Assembly: GCF_001682865.1 (NCBI RefSeq) | Contig: NZ_MAQX01000001.1 | Coordinates: forward strand, 682,001 to 746,000 | Origin: Bacillus sp. FJAT-26390 | GTDB lineage: Bacteria > Bacillota > Bacilli > Paenibacillales > Paenibacillaceae | Reading direction: 5' to 3' | DNA: 64,000 bases | Part shown: positions 26,739 through 36,535 of the stretch, one piece after another | Layout: the number at the start of each line of letters is the position of its first letter | Position numbering within the stretch: position 1 is the first letter of the stretch | Notes under the pieces: model-generated | Told to the model about the DNA's origin: nothing | The model's input: only the letters and a program-made list of their open reading frames with translations | Databases searched by the model: none | Position numbers and translations under genes: made by a program

Positions 26739-27443
26739 GTGGCACATAGCAATTTGAACAAGGAAGAGCAATGGATGATTTTATCAGTTCGCCAAGATAA
26801 GAAGGAACGGAAATTATACCATCTCTTTGCAAAGTCAGAAGAGGCGATATTATCGGTTCATGAAGATATATTAATCCGTTTTCGACTGACAAAAGGGCAA
26901 TTGCTAACGGAGGCTCTAATCGAAGAAATACGGATGGAAGATGAGCGCTACCGTGCTTATGTTCTGGCTATCGCTTATTTGGGTGCCAAGCCGAGAACAA
27001 GAAATCAAATCGAGCAGTATTTAAACCGCAAGTTATTTGAAGCCGACAACATTCAATATGCCCTTGACCGTTTAGAAAGGGAGCATATTGTGGATGATGA
27101 ACAATATGCGCATCATTTTGCGGATAGCCGGCTTAGAAACAGCTTGAAAGGGCGTCGCTTCATTCAGCAAGAGCTGCAGCAGCGAGGCGTGTCGAAAGAA
27201 GCCGCAGCAGAAGCAACAGCAGCATTAGACCGCGAGGTAGAAATAGCATCAGCCAAAAAAGCTGCGGAGAGAAAATGGCGTTCTTCAAAAGGCGAACCAA
27301 AAGGCGGAAAACGCATGCTTATAGGCTATTTGATGCGTAGAGGCTTTCCATCTGATATCGTGAAGGAAGCTATAAAGTGGATGGATCTAAATGGGGAAGA
27401 CGATGTATTCGAGGAAGATGATGGGCTTTTGCTTGACAATTGA
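26739..27443 (+). CDS. recX: Regulatory protein RecX
   Basis: A 234-residue RecX-family protein built from three-helix repeats that modulates RecA filaments. Recognisable parts are LGAKPRTRNQIEQYL (about 87-101) and IVDDEQYAHHFADSRL, the standard RecX signature. The basic middle and acidic tail (DDVFEEDDG) are typical. GTG 26739 lies 9 nt after AGAGAGG (26723-26729); ATG 26730 would overlap it. It is probably co-regulated with recA through read-through. Confidence 0.93.
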   Translation: MAHSNLNKEEQWMILSVRQDKKERKLYHLFAKSEEAILSVHEDILIRFRLTKGQLLTEALIEEIRMEDERYRAYVLAIAYLGAKPRTRNQIEQYLNRKLFEADNIQYALDRLEREHIVDDEQYAHHFADSRLRNSLKGRRFIQQELQQRGVSKEAAAEATAALDREVEIASAKKAAERKWRSSKGEPKGGKRMLIGYLMRRGFPSDIVKEAIKWMDLNGEDDVFEEDDGLLLDN

Positions 27444-27624
27444 TTTTACGAAAAGATAAAATGAGGTTGTATTCCTTCATTACTGAATCAATTTTCCTTC
27501 CAAAAGTTGATTCAAAACGATTATTTTCGTCAAATTAGTAAATGTTGAAACGGTTTGAAGCCGGTTGAAAACCTAATATCATCCCAAGCAGTGCCTTGGT
27601 GTATGCAACAAGGAGGTGAACAAG

Positions 27625-29166
27625 ATGCCTGAGATCGTTTGGATCTTGATCTGTCTCTTTGTTGGCGCAATATTCTTTGGGATTGGTTATTTTATTCGAA
27701 AGTCGATTGCCGAGGCCAAAATTTCAAGTGCTGAGCAAGCTGCGATCCAAATCGTAGAAAATGCGAAGAAGGAAGCGGAAGCTCAGAAGAAAGAAACCGT
27801 GCTAGAGGCAAAAGATGAAGTCCACAAACTTCGTTCCGAAGCCGAGAGAGACATTCGTGAACGACGCAACGAGGCTCAACGTCAGGAAAGACGTTTGCTC
27901 CAAAAAGAGGAGTCGCTGGATAAAAAGTTAGAAGCGCTAGAACGCAAAGAAGAAACTGTAGCCAACAAAGAAAAACGGATCGAAGAAACGCAAGAGGAGA
28001 TTGATTCCATTTACAAGCAGCAGCTTAGTGAATTGGAACGCATATCGAGTCTAACAACGGAAGATGCGAAATCGATCATTTTATCCAATGTTGAACAGGA
28101 AGTACGACATGAGACAGCACAGATGATCAAAGAGATCGAGCAGCAAGCGAAAGAAGAGGCAGATAAGAAAGCCCGTAATATTATATCACTTGCGATTCAA
28201 CGCTGTGCGGCGGATCATGTGGCTGAGACGACGGTTTCCGTTGTTACTTTGCCTAATGAAGAAATGAAAGGCCGCATTATTGGGCGTGAAGGCCGAAATA
28301 TCCGTGCTTTGGAAACATTGACTGGTATCGATCTAATCATCGACGATACACCGGAAGCGGTCATTTTATCTGGTTTCGACCCGATAAGACGCGAAATTGC
28401 CCGTACTTCTTTGGAAAAGCTTGTAGCTGATGGTCGTATCCATCCTGCCCGCATTGAAGAAATGGTTGAAAAATCTCGTAAAGAAGTGGACGAGCGCATC
28501 CGTGAATACGGTGAGCAAGCTACTTTCGAGGTTGGTGTTCATGGCTTGCACCCGGACTTGATCAAAATTCTTGGTCGATTGAAGTACCGGACAAGTTATG
28601 GTCAAAACGTATTGAAGCACTCCATGGAGGTTGCTTACTTGACTGGCTTGATGGCAGCAGAGCTTGGCGAAGATATTACGCTGGCGAAGCGTGCAGGATT
28701 GCTGCATGATATCGGTAAAGCGCTAGACCACGAAGTGGAAGGCTCGCACGTTGAGATCGGCGTTGAGCTTGCGAAGAAATACAAGGAGCATCCTGTCGTT
28801 ATTAACAGTATTGCCTCCCATCACGGTGATACGGAAGCGACTTCCGTTATCGCGATGCTCGTAGGAGCGGCTGATGCTTTGTCGGCAGCGCGTCCGGGAG
28901 CTCGTCGTGAAACGCTTGAAACGTACATTAAACGTCTGGAGAAGCTTGAAGATATTTCCGAATCGTTTGATGGCGTTGAAAAATCGTATGCGATTCAAGC
29001 TGGCCGCGAAGTGCGCGTCATGGTGCAGCCAGAAAAAATCGACGATACAGAAGCTTTCCGCCTCGCACGTGATATTACAAAAAAAATCGAGAGCGAGCTC
29101 GATTATCCGGGACATATTAAAGTTACGGTTATTCGAGAAACACGCGCGGTTGAATATGCGAAGTAA
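27625..29166 (+). CDS. rny: Ribonuclease Y
   Basis: A membrane-anchored endoribonuclease that starts much mRNA decay in Firmicutes. Its 513 residues comprise an N-terminal membrane span (about 3-22), a long charged coiled coil (about 28-190), a KH domain (about 210-270, [15 protein letters not shown]) and an HD domain with [12 protein letters not shown] near 357-368. ATG 27625 lies 5 nt after AAGGAGGTGA (27610-27619). Together with pnp and RNase J the window holds three core RNA-decay enzymes. Confidence 0.97.
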   Translation: MPEIVWILICLFVGAIFFGIGYFIRKSIAEAKISSAEQAAIQIVENAKKEAEAQKKETVLEAKDEVHKLRSEAERDIRERRNEAQRQERRLLQKEESLDKKLEALERKEETVANKEKRIEETQEEIDSIYKQQLSELERISSLTTEDAKSIILSNVEQEVRHETAQMIKEIEQQAKEEADKKARNIISLAIQRCAADHVAETTVSVVTLPNEEMKGRIIGREGRNIRALETLTGIDLIIDDTPEAVILSGFDPIRREIARTSLEKLVADGRIHPARIEEMVEKSRKEVDERIREYGEQATFEVGVHGLHPDLIKILGRLKYRTSYGQNVLKHSMEVAYLTGLMAAELGEDITLAKRAGLLHDIGKALDHEVEGSHVEIGVELAKKYKEHPVVINSIASHHGDTEATSVIAMLVGAADALSAARPGARRETLETYIKRLEKLEDISESFDGVEKSYAIQAGREVRVMVQPEKIDDTEAFRLARDITKKIESELDYPGHIKVTVIRETRAVEYAK

Positions 29167-29192
29167 GCAACAAAAAAATATTAGCTTTACGG

Positions 29193-29222
29193 AAAAGTGG
29201 CTGCTAGTTAGCCACTTTTCTG
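29193..29222 (+). terminator. Intrinsic terminator after rny
   Basis: AAAAGTGGCT pairs perfectly with AGCCACTTTT around a 7-nt loop; the T tract is partly within the stem. Confidence 0.75.
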
Positions 29223-29255
29223 TTTGCAGGCGTACAAAAAAGGAAGTGTACTCAC

Positions 29256-30050
29256 ATGAATGTATTATTTATCGGTGATATCGTAGGGAACGTTGGAAGA
29301 AACGCATTAAAGCGTGTGCTGCCAGCTCTTAGAAGCAAATACAACCCGCATATTATTATTGCGAACGGCGAGAATGCAGCTGCTGGCCGCGGGATTACGG
29401 CAACGATTGCGAAGGAATTTTTCGAATGGGGTATCCATGGCATTACGATGGGTAACCATACGTGGGATAATAAAGATATTTTTGAATGGATCGATGAGGA
29501 GCCGCGGATTGTCCGTCCGGCGAATTATGCAGAAGGTGCTCCAGGACAAGGCATGGCCTTTATTAAAGCCGGTGGAAAGCAGCTGGCTATCATTAACTTG
29601 CAAGGCCGTACGTTTTTGCCGCCGATCGATTGCCCTTTCCGCAAGGCAGATGAGCTAATCGAAGAGGCCAAGGAGCAGACCAACAACATTCTAGTCGATT
29701 TTCATGCGGAAGCAACCTCCGAGAAGATTGCAATGGGCTGGCATTTGGACGGCAGAGCTTCAATCGTGCTTGGCACGCATACGCATGTGCAGACGAATGA
29801 CGATACGATTTTGCCTGGGGGAACGGCTTACATAACGGATGTTGGCATGGTTGGGCCAAAGGAAGGCGTACTTGGGATGGAGCGCACCGCTGTTTTGCAT
29901 AAATTCATTACGCAGCTCCCGGTACGGTTTGTTGTCGATGAAGGCAGCTGGCATTTGCATGCGATATCTGTTCAAATTGACGATGCTACGGGACAAGCGC
30001 GGAAAATCGAGAAGATTCGCCTCACGGAAGATGAATGGCTTCTCATGTAA
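29256..30050 (+). CDS. ymdB: YmdB-family metallophosphoesterase
   Basis: A 264-residue calcineurin-like phosphoesterase with metal ligands in GDIVGNVGRNAL (8-19), NGENAAAG, GNHTWDN and DFHAEATSEK, plus GTHTHVQT. B. subtilis YmdB hydrolyses 2',3'-cyclic nucleotides and affects biofilm and motility gene choice (family knowledge). The rny-ymdB-spoVS order is the Bacillales norm. Confidence 0.95.
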   Translation: MNVLFIGDIVGNVGRNALKRVLPALRSKYNPHIIIANGENAAAGRGITATIAKEFFEWGIHGITMGNHTWDNKDIFEWIDEEPRIVRPANYAEGAPGQGMAFIKAGGKQLAIINLQGRTFLPPIDCPFRKADELIEEAKEQTNNILVDFHAEATSEKIAMGWHLDGRASIVLGTHTHVQTNDDTILPGGTAYITDVGMVGPKEGVLGMERTAVLHKFITQLPVRFVVDEGSWHLHAISVQIDDATGQARKIEKIRLTEDEWLLM

Positions 30051-30110
30051 CGCTTTGAATCTTTGAAAAGTTCCGACAATTCAGAACAGTTTGTTAATTA
30101 CAAGAATAAA

Positions 30111-30138
30111 AGCAGGAATTTTTTAATCTCCCTCGAAT
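30111..30138 (+). promoter_or_regulatory. Sigma-H-type promoter of spoVS
   Basis: GCAGGAATT (30112-30120) and GAAT (30135-30138) have the spacing expected for sigma-H (RnAGGAwWW-N11/12-RnnGAAT). spoVS is sigma-H dependent in B. subtilis. The -10 R position is C rather than a purine. Confidence 0.62.
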
Positions 30139-30187
30139 ACTATTTAAAAGTGGAATCCATCCAACAGTCCAAGGGGAGGTTCTTTTT

Positions 30188-30448
30188 ATGGATGTATTAA
30201 AAGTTTCAGCAAAGTCCAATCCAAATTCCGTTGCAGGTGCGCTAGCTGGCGTTCTTCGTGAACGTGGTGGTGCGGAACTGCAAGCCATTGGAGCTGGTGC
30301 GTTAAACCAAGCGATCAAGGCCGTTGCTATTGCTCGCGGGTTTGTCGCTCCCAGCGGGGTGGATCTAATTTGCATTCCAGCTTTTACCGACATCGTTATC
30401 GATGGGGAGGACCGAACAGCAATCAAATTGATTGTTGAACCTCGGTAG
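30188..30448 (+). CDS. spoVS: Stage V sporulation protein S
   Basis: An 86-residue Alba-like nucleic-acid-binding fold protein, extremely conserved. Recognisable parts are MDVLKVSAKSNPNSVAGALA and GAGALNQAIKAVAIARGF. It is needed for efficient sporulation at the cortex/coat stage. The AAGGGGAGG site lies 8 nt before the ATG. It has its own sigma-H-like promoter and terminator. Confidence 0.98.
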   Translation: MDVLKVSAKSNPNSVAGALAGVLRERGGAELQAIGAGALNQAIKAVAIARGFVAPSGVDLICIPAFTDIVIDGEDRTAIKLIVEPR

Positions 30449-30502
30449 CAAGTCCAGGCGGCGTTAACAAATAAGCCAAATGGATGAAAATGAAACGTTT
30501 CG

Positions 30503-30530
30503 CCTGTTTACGTCGTAGACAGGTTTTTTT
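30503..30530 (+). terminator. Intrinsic terminator after spoVS
   Basis: CCTGTTTA pairs with TAGACAGG (one G-U) around a 5-nt loop, followed by seven T residues. Confidence 0.88.
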
Positions 30531-30562
30531 GCTGCGACTCTAACGGATAGGATGGTGCGGCT

Positions 30563-31504
30563 ATGAAAGTGGTCGATTTTCATTGCGATGTGTTATGCAA
30601 ACTGTTGCTTGATGAGGAACTGACGTTTCAAGGAAGCAAGCCTGAACGATTAGATGTTACATACGAGCGCCTGAAGGCGGCTGGAACCGTTCTGCAAACA
30701 TTCGCGATCTACATTCCCCAATCGATAAACGGACGGTTAGAGCCTATTTTGGAGAGCGTGGATCGCTTTCACCAGAAGGTGTTGGCTTGCAAGGATATGA
30801 GATGGGTGAGGACGGCTGAGGAGCTGGACTCTTGCATAAAGGATGGGAAGATAGGAGCGCTATTATCGCTTGAAGGAGTCGATGGGCTTCAAGGGCAGCT
30901 GTCTATGCTGCGCATTATGCATCAGCTAGGGGTACGCGCCGCGGGCTTGACATGGAATCATGCAAACTGGGCTGCTGACGGCGCGATGGAGCCTCGTGGC
31001 GGAGGCCTGACGGCAAAAGGTAGATTGTTTGTAGAAGAATGCGATAAATTGGATATACTGATAGATGTATCCCATTTGTCCGAACGCGCGTTTTGGGAGG
31101 TGGCCGAGCTATCGCAAAGACCGGTGCTTGCCTCCCATTCTAACGCAAAAGCGATTTGCGACCATCCGCGCAACTTGACGGATGCACAGATCGAACGATT
31201 AATTGGCAAGGACGGGCTCATCGGCGTCACTTTTGTGCCATGGTTTGTATCAGGTGCTGAGGTTGTCGTGATCGATGACTTGCTCAGGCATATTGAGCAT
31301 ATTTGCGAGCTAGGCGGGGAATCGCATCTAATGCTTGGGTCCGATTTTGACGGCATCGATCAATATATAAAGGGATTAACGCATCCCGGCGAGCTTATAG
31401 CGCTACAAGAAGCGCTGCTCCAAAGGTATTCCGCAAGCCAAACCGAGCAATTTATGTCCGGAAACGCCCTTCGTTTTTTGAGAAAAATGCTTCCCGCTCG
31501 CTAA
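30563..31504 (+). CDS. Membrane-dipeptidase-family (M19) zinc dipeptidase
   Basis: A 313-residue renal-dipeptidase-like enzyme that cleaves dipeptides, including ones with D-residues in bacteria. The zinc ligands fit HCD near residue 7 (DFHCDVLCKLL), E near 98 (LSLEGVDG), H in DVSHLSERAFW and H in LASHSNAKAICDHPRN, with GSDFDGID near the end. There is no signal peptide, so it is cytoplasmic. Its role may be peptide or cell-wall peptide recycling (inference). Confidence 0.93.
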   Translation: MKVVDFHCDVLCKLLLDEELTFQGSKPERLDVTYERLKAAGTVLQTFAIYIPQSINGRLEPILESVDRFHQKVLACKDMRWVRTAEELDSCIKDGKIGALLSLEGVDGLQGQLSMLRIMHQLGVRAAGLTWNHANWAADGAMEPRGGGLTAKGRLFVEECDKLDILIDVSHLSERAFWEVAELSQRPVLASHSNAKAICDHPRNLTDAQIERLIGKDGLIGVTFVPWFVSGAEVVVIDDLLRHIEHICELGGESHLMLGSDFDGIDQYIKGLTHPGELIALQEALLQRYSASQTEQFMSGNALRFLRKMLPAR

Positions 31505-31604
31505 ACGGCGTTCAATCTACTTGCGGTATGGATTCAATCGAAACAAACTATGCTTTCATTAAGCGTTTACATCTTGATTTTTATGAATATGCGCTTTAAA
31601 CTTG

Positions 31605-31634
31605 TTGTGACTGTTATGACTTATACTATATAAT
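31605..31634 (+). promoter_or_regulatory. Candidate sigma-A promoter of korAB
   Basis: TTGTGA (31605-31610) lies 18 nt before a perfect TATAAT (31629-31634). Confidence 0.6.
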
Positions 31635-31687
31635 TGCTTAATAATATTAATTATTTGCACGTTCTAGAAAAAGAGGAGTTGGGCATT

Positions 31688-33445
31688 TTGATCAGTCAAT
31701 TGTCTTGGAAGATCGGGGGACAACAAGGGGAAGGGGTCGAAAGTACGGATCGAATCTTTTCCACGGCTCTTAACCGCTTGGGCTATTATTTATATGGATA
31801 TAGGCATTTTTCTTCGAGAATCAAGGGCGGACATACCAATAATAAAATTCGTATAAGCACGAAGCCTATTCGTGCTATTTCTGATGATTTGGATATTCTA
31901 GTCGCGTTCGACCAGGAGAGTATCGATCTGAATGCGAAGGAGCTGCGTCTAGGCGGCGTTATCGTAGCGGATGCCAAATTTAATCCGACCATTCCTGAGG
32001 GCATCGACGCAAGGCTGTTTGCGGTTCCGATTACGGCTATGGCCGAGGAGCTGGGCACTTCCTTGATGAAAAACATGGTTGCCTCCGGCGCATCATGGGC
32101 GCTTCTAGGGCTGCCGCTTGAAGTATTCAACAAAGCGGTAGAAGAAGAGTTCGGACGCAAAGGCGCAGCGATCGTTGAGAAAAACATTGAAGCGGTTAAA
32201 CGCGGCGCCGAGTTTGTGCTCGAGCAAGCGGGCGGACCGCTTGATGAGTTTAAGCTGGATGCGGCTGACGGACAGCAGAAGCTGTTCATGATCGGCAATG
32301 AAGCGATCGGTCTTGGCTCAATCGCAGCAGGCTGCCGCCTGATGGCAGCTTATCCGATTACGCCGGCTTCCGAGATTATGGAATATTTGATCAAAAAGCT
32401 TCCTAAATTCGGCGGTACGGTAGTCCAAACCGAAGATGAGATCGCAGCGGTGACAATGGCGATTGGCGCCAACTATGCCGGAGTGCGCACGATGACGGCA
32501 TCCGCTGGTCCTGGCCTTGCGCTTATGATGGAAGCAATCGGCCTTGCCGGCATGACGGAAACACCGCTAGTTATCGTAAACACGCAGCGCGGCGGCCCAT
32601 CTACGGGACTTCCGACGAAGCAAGAGCAATCCGATTTGAACGCTATGGTTTATGGCACGCATGGTGAAATTCCAAAAATCGTAATCGCGCCTGCCTCCAT
32701 CGAGGATTGCTTCTACGACACAATTGAATCGTTTAACCTTGCTGAGCAGTATCAGGTTCCGGTCATTTTGATGACGGATCTGCAGCTATCGTTAGGCAAA
32801 CAATCCTGCGATGTGCTGGATTACAACAAAATTGAAATTAAACGTGGCAAGCTGGTCGAGAATGTGCCAGCGCTTGAAGGCCATGATTTATTTAAACGAT
32901 ATGAGCTTACGGAAGACGGCGTTTCCCCTCGCGTATTGCCAGGCGAGAAGGGCGGCCTTCATCACGTAACGGGTGTAGAGCATGATGAGACGGGACGTCC
33001 GTCCGAGAATGCATTGAACCGTCAGAATATGATGGATAAGCGTCTTGGCAAGCTGGACAATATGCTCATCAGGGATGCGATTCGCGTAGATGCTCCACAT
33101 GAAACGCCGGAGCTTCTCATTATCGGAATGGGTTCAACAGGCGGCACGATTGATGAAGCGAGAAGCTTGCTTGCTCAGGAAGGCGTATCAACGAACCATA
33201 TTACGATTCGCCAGATTCATCCGTTCCCGACGAAACCTCTGCTTCCTTACTTGCAAAATGCAAAAAAAGTGATCGTCATCGAGAACAATGCTACCGGACA
33301 GCTCGCAGCCCAAATAAAAATGAATGCAGGTTTCGCAGAAAAAATCGAAAGCTTGCTCAAATATGACGGCAATCCGTTCCTGCCCTCCGACGTTCACAAA
33401 GCATGTAAGGAGTTGAGTTTAGATGGCAACGTTCAAAGAGTTTAG
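31688..33445 (+). CDS. korA: 2-oxoacid:ferredoxin oxidoreductase, alpha (gamma-alpha fused) subunit
   Basis: A 585-residue subunit that with the next gene converts a 2-oxoacid (2-oxoglutarate or pyruvate) and CoA to acyl-CoA, passing electrons to ferredoxin. The N-terminal gamma-like domain (about 5-180, GGQQGEGVESTDRI) is fused to the pyrimidine-binding alpha domain (about 200-570, with AYPITPASEIME and QTEDEIAAVTMAIGA). TTG 31688 follows AGAGGAG (31672-31678); an upstream TTG frame adds non-family residues. It overlaps korB by 23 bases. Which oxoacid is used cannot be settled from sequence alone. Confidence 0.93.
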   Translation: MISQLSWKIGGQQGEGVESTDRIFSTALNRLGYYLYGYRHFSSRIKGGHTNNKIRISTKPIRAISDDLDILVAFDQESIDLNAKELRLGGVIVADAKFNPTIPEGIDARLFAVPITAMAEELGTSLMKNMVASGASWALLGLPLEVFNKAVEEEFGRKGAAIVEKNIEAVKRGAEFVLEQAGGPLDEFKLDAADGQQKLFMIGNEAIGLGSIAAGCRLMAAYPITPASEIMEYLIKKLPKFGGTVVQTEDEIAAVTMAIGANYAGVRTMTASAGPGLALMMEAIGLAGMTETPLVIVNTQRGGPSTGLPTKQEQSDLNAMVYGTHGEIPKIVIAPASIEDCFYDTIESFNLAEQYQVPVILMTDLQLSLGKQSCDVLDYNKIEIKRGKLVENVPALEGHDLFKRYELTEDGVSPRVLPGEKGGLHHVTGVEHDETGRPSENALNRQNMMDKRLGKLDNMLIRDAIRVDAPHETPELLIIGMGSTGGTIDEARSLLAQEGVSTNHITIRQIHPFPTKPLLPYLQNAKKVIVIENNATGQLAAQIKMNAGFAEKIESLLKYDGNPFLPSDVHKACKELSLDGNVQRV

Positions 33446-34289
33446 AAACAATGTAAAGCCTAACTGGTGCCCGGGCTGCGGAGACTTCTCCATTCAAGCG
33501 GCTATTCAGCGCGCAGCTGCTAACGTAGGGCTAGAACCGGAAAACTTGGCTGTCATTTCCGGCATTGGTTGCTCCGGCCGTATTTCCGGTTACATCAATG
33601 CCTACGGCTTCCACGGCATTCATGGCCGCGTGCTTCCAATCGCGCAGGGCGTAAAGCTTGCTAACCGCGAGCTTACGGTTATCGCTTCGGGCGGAGACGG
33701 AGACGGCTTTGCAATCGGTATGGGCCACACGGTTCACGCGATTCGCCGTAACTTGAACGTTACGTATATCGTTATGGATAACCAAATTTACGGCTTGACG
33801 AAAGGCCAAACCTCGCCGCGCAGCGCCGAGGGCTTCAAAACCAAATCGACGCCGGAAGGTTCGATCGAGTCGACGCTTTCGCCGCTTGAAATTGCACTAT
33901 CCGCAGGCGCTACGTTTGTCGCCCAATCGTTCTCCAGCGATTTGAAGCAATTAACGAAGCTGATCGAAGAAGGCATTAACCATGAAGGCTTCTCCTTGAT
34001 CAACGTATTCAGTCCATGCGTAACCTTCAACAAAATCAACACGTATGACTGGTTTAAGGAAAATATCGTGAACCTGGAGCAATTCCCGGATTACGATCCT
34101 TCCAACCGCGTGCTTGCGATGAACAAGATTATGGAAACAAACGGTATGCTTACCGGTCTTATTTATCAGAACAAAACGCGTAAATCCTATGAGGACCTAG
34201 TAACAGGCTTCAAGCAAGAGGGCCTTGCAAAGCAGAATATCAAGATTTCCTCCGAGGAATTCGAGAAGCTTGTTGCCGAATTTAAATAA
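33423..34289 (+). CDS. korB: 2-oxoacid:ferredoxin oxidoreductase, beta subunit
   Basis: The 288-residue thiamine-diphosphate-binding beta subunit. PNWCPGCGDF (14-23) supplies iron-sulfur cluster cysteines, GIGCSGR follows, and GDGDGFAIG with the later MDNQIYGLTKGQ form the diphosphate and magnesium site. The overlap with korA couples translation. A terminator follows. No 4Fe-4S ferredoxin-domain delta subunit gene lies beside it. Confidence 0.95.
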   Translation: MATFKEFRNNVKPNWCPGCGDFSIQAAIQRAAANVGLEPENLAVISGIGCSGRISGYINAYGFHGIHGRVLPIAQGVKLANRELTVIASGGDGDGFAIGMGHTVHAIRRNLNVTYIVMDNQIYGLTKGQTSPRSAEGFKTKSTPEGSIESTLSPLEIALSAGATFVAQSFSSDLKQLTKLIEEGINHEGFSLINVFSPCVTFNKINTYDWFKENIVNLEQFPDYDPSNRVLAMNKIMETNGMLTGLIYQNKTRKSYEDLVTGFKQEGLAKQNIKISSEEFEKLVAEFK

Positions 34290-34300
34290 ATGGTATGATA

Positions 34301-34330
34301 AGCATACGGCTTAACGGCTGTATGCTTTTT
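34301..34330 (+). terminator. Intrinsic terminator after korAB
   Basis: AGCATACGGC pairs with GCTGTATGCT (one G-U), followed by five T residues. Confidence 0.85.
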
Positions 34331-34379
34331 CATTCGAGAGTTTGGAAAAACGATTATTTTACTGCAGGAGAGTGACAAC

Positions 34380-34955
34380 ATGATACATAGGGAAGTTCCT
34401 ATCGGCGTATCTGCAAGACACATTCACTTATCAGAAGAGCATGTCGAGCTTCTGTTCGGAAAAGGATACACATTAACAGAAATGAAGCCATTGTCTCAGC
34501 CTGGCCAATATGCAGCGAATGAAACCGTAGCTGTGGTTGGTCCAAAAGGGACATTTGCCAAAGTTAGAATTCTTGGCCCTACTAGAAAGCAGACGCAGCT
34601 TGAGGTGTCACGCACAGACGCGTTTGCGCTTGGCGTTAATCCGCCAGTAAGAGAGTCAGGCGATACGAAGGGTTCGGCAGGCATTAAGCTTCAAGGGCCT
34701 GCTGGAGAGGTTACGATCGAAGAAGGCGTTATTGTTGCCGCTCGTCATATTCACTTTCATACAAGCGATGCAGAGCGCTACGGCATTGCGGACAAGCAGC
34801 TGCTGAAGGTTCGTTTTGCAGGCGAGCGCGGCGTCGTGTTCGAAAATGTAGTCGCGCGTGTATCTGAGCAATATGCGCTTGATATGCATATCGATACCGA
34901 TGAAGCGAACGCGGCAGGCGTAAAAAACGGAGACAAAGCAGAAATCATAGAGTAA
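34380..34955 (+). CDS. pduL: PduL-type phosphate acyltransferase
   Basis: A 191-residue zinc-dependent phosphotransacylase that interconverts acyl-CoA and acyl phosphate. Both metal-binding His segments are present: SARHIHLSEEH (11-21) and AARHIHFHTSDAERYG (about 120-135). The chain starts directly with the catalytic fold and has no N-terminal microcompartment-targeting extension, and there are no microcompartment genes nearby. It therefore probably acts in the cytosol. Lying after korAB it could turn the acyl-CoA product into acyl phosphate for ATP formation (inference). Confidence 0.93.
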   Translation: MIHREVPIGVSARHIHLSEEHVELLFGKGYTLTEMKPLSQPGQYAANETVAVVGPKGTFAKVRILGPTRKQTQLEVSRTDAFALGVNPPVRESGDTKGSAGIKLQGPAGEVTIEEGVIVAARHIHFHTSDAERYGIADKQLLKVRFAGERGVVFENVVARVSEQYALDMHIDTDEANAAGVKNGDKAEIIE

Positions 34956-34964
34956 ATCGAAAGA

Positions 34965-35013
34965 AAAGACAGCTTCCTAGTCGTCAATGACGATTTCGGA
35001 GCTGTCTTTTTTT
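34965..35013. terminator. Terminator between pduL and the efflux pump
   Basis: AAAGACAGCT pairs with AGCTGTCTTT across an internal region, followed by T residues on the + strand; A-rich flanks let it serve the convergent gene too. Confidence 0.8.
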
Positions 35014-35038
35014 GATGCAAGTGAATAAGTAGTTTCGA

Positions 35039-36535
35039 TTAATGGCCCATCATCATAGATACTTCAGGCTTATCATCAGGGTTAGCGCCGAGCTCTTGCT
35101 TCGGTCTGCGAAGCAGCAAGGCAGCGATCGCGCCGATGATCGAAATCGAAGCTAGAATGAAGAACGTATCGCCATAGGAAGAATACACGACGTTAGGTCC
35201 TGGGTTAGTTGTGCCGTAATGCTCCATTCTGCTGGCAAGAATCGTAGATAAGCCAGCGATTGCGAAGGAGGTCATGACCTGCTGCGCAGCTGCTGTTAGC
35301 GAGGTTACGCGGCTTACCAGCTCTTTTGGAGCGGACTGCATGATATGCGTGTTAAGCGGCATCATTGACAAGCCCATACCTGCTCCTAGCATGGCTAGTG
35401 GAATCATAAGCGTAAGAAGTGTCGTATCCGCAGAAATTTGGCTTAAAATAAAGCCGGCTATCGTTACGATCGTAAGGCCTGCAATAACAACGGGGCGTGC
35501 GCCAAAACGGTCAAACAGCTTGCCACCGATCGGCATGAAGATACCGGCTGCAAGTGCTTGCGGAAGCAAGATCAGGCCCGTGTCAAAAGCGGAGTAGCCT
35601 TTGGCGATTTGCAAGAAAATCGGTACGAGGAACAATGTTCCAAAAAGAGCGATTTGTACAATCCATTGCAAAATGATGCCGCGCGTGAAATTGCCTGATT
35701 TGAATACGCGAAGCTCAAGCAGCGGTTCTTTGCGGCTAAGCTCAACGATGATGAAAATAATAAGCGCGATGCCGCCTACGATCATGCCCGTAAGAGCTTC
35801 AGGGGAGGTCCAGCCGCTTCCTGCGCCGCCTTCACCGCCGCCAGCTGAGCTTACGCCATAAGCAAGCATAGCGAAGGCAAGTGGAGCGAATATCATGCCC
35901 AAGAAGTCAAGGGTAGGAACACGTTTGCGATCTACGGTAGGCAAAGTGCGAAGCCCTACGATTACGGCAACGACACCAATCGGAAGGTTGATGATAAAAA
36001 TCCAGTGCCAAGATACATAATCAACGAGCCAGCCAGCCACTACAGGACCAAGAGCAGGTGCCAGCAGCATCGGAATACCGATCATGCCCATCACTGCGCC
36101 TTGTTTGCCCGGAGGGCTAAGTCTAAAGGTGAAGGCCATTGCGATTGGTGCAACCATACCGCCGCCAAGACCTTGGATAACCCGGAATACGATAAGCTGC
36201 TCAGCCGTCGTAGCCAAAGCGCATAGTCCCGAACCGAGTGTAAACATAATGATCGAGAACAAGAAGATTTGTTTGGCTCCGAAACGATCGGACATCCATC
36301 CTGCAAGCGGGATAACGGCAGCCTGCGCAAGCGCATAACCAGTTATCGTCCATTGAACGATAGACATCGAGCTGTTGAAATCTTTCATGAGCCCAGGCAT
36401 AGCAACATTCATTGCGGTACCATCCAAAATAACCATAAACATACCGACAATGATGGCAATGAGCGGTGCAATAATATTGCGGATCGACATCGGATCACCA
36501 CCAACGGGTGCTGCTTTTTTTGAAGCTGAAGCCAT
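35039..36535 (-). CDS. DHA2-type multidrug MFS efflux transporter
   Basis: A 498-residue drug:proton antiporter with 14 predicted spans (EmrB/QacA branch). Visible parts include the N-terminal LDGTAMNVAMPGL motif (motif D1 of this group), GWMSDRFGAKQIFL (motif A) and RVIQGLGGGMVAP (motif B). The start follows AGGAGG on the reverse strand. It is divergent from a TetR regulator with a perfect palindrome between them, so it is probably repressed until a ligand is bound. The substrate is unknown. Confidence 0.93.
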   Translation of the reverse strand: MASASKKAAPVGGDPMSIRNIIAPLIAIIVGMFMVILDGTAMNVAMPGLMKDFNSSMSIVQWTITGYALAQAAVIPLAGWMSDRFGAKQIFLFSIIMFTLGSGLCALATTAEQLIVFRVIQGLGGGMVAPIAMAFTFRLSPPGKQGAVMGMIGIPMLLAPALGPVVAGWLVDYVSWHWIFIINLPIGVVAVIVGLRTLPTVDRKRVPTLDFLGMIFAPLAFAMLAYGVSSAGGGEGGAGSGWTSPEALTGMIVGGIALIIFIIVELSRKEPLLELRVFKSGNFTRGIILQWIVQIALFGTLFLVPIFLQIAKGYSAFDTGLILLPQALAAGIFMPIGGKLFDRFGARPVVIAGLTIVTIAGFILSQISADTTLLTLMIPLAMLGAGMGLSMMPLNTHIMQSAPKELVSRVTSLTAAAQQVMTSFAIAGLSTILASRMEHYGTTNPGPNVVYSSYGDTFFILASISIIGAIAALLLRRPKQELGANPDDKPEVSMMMGH

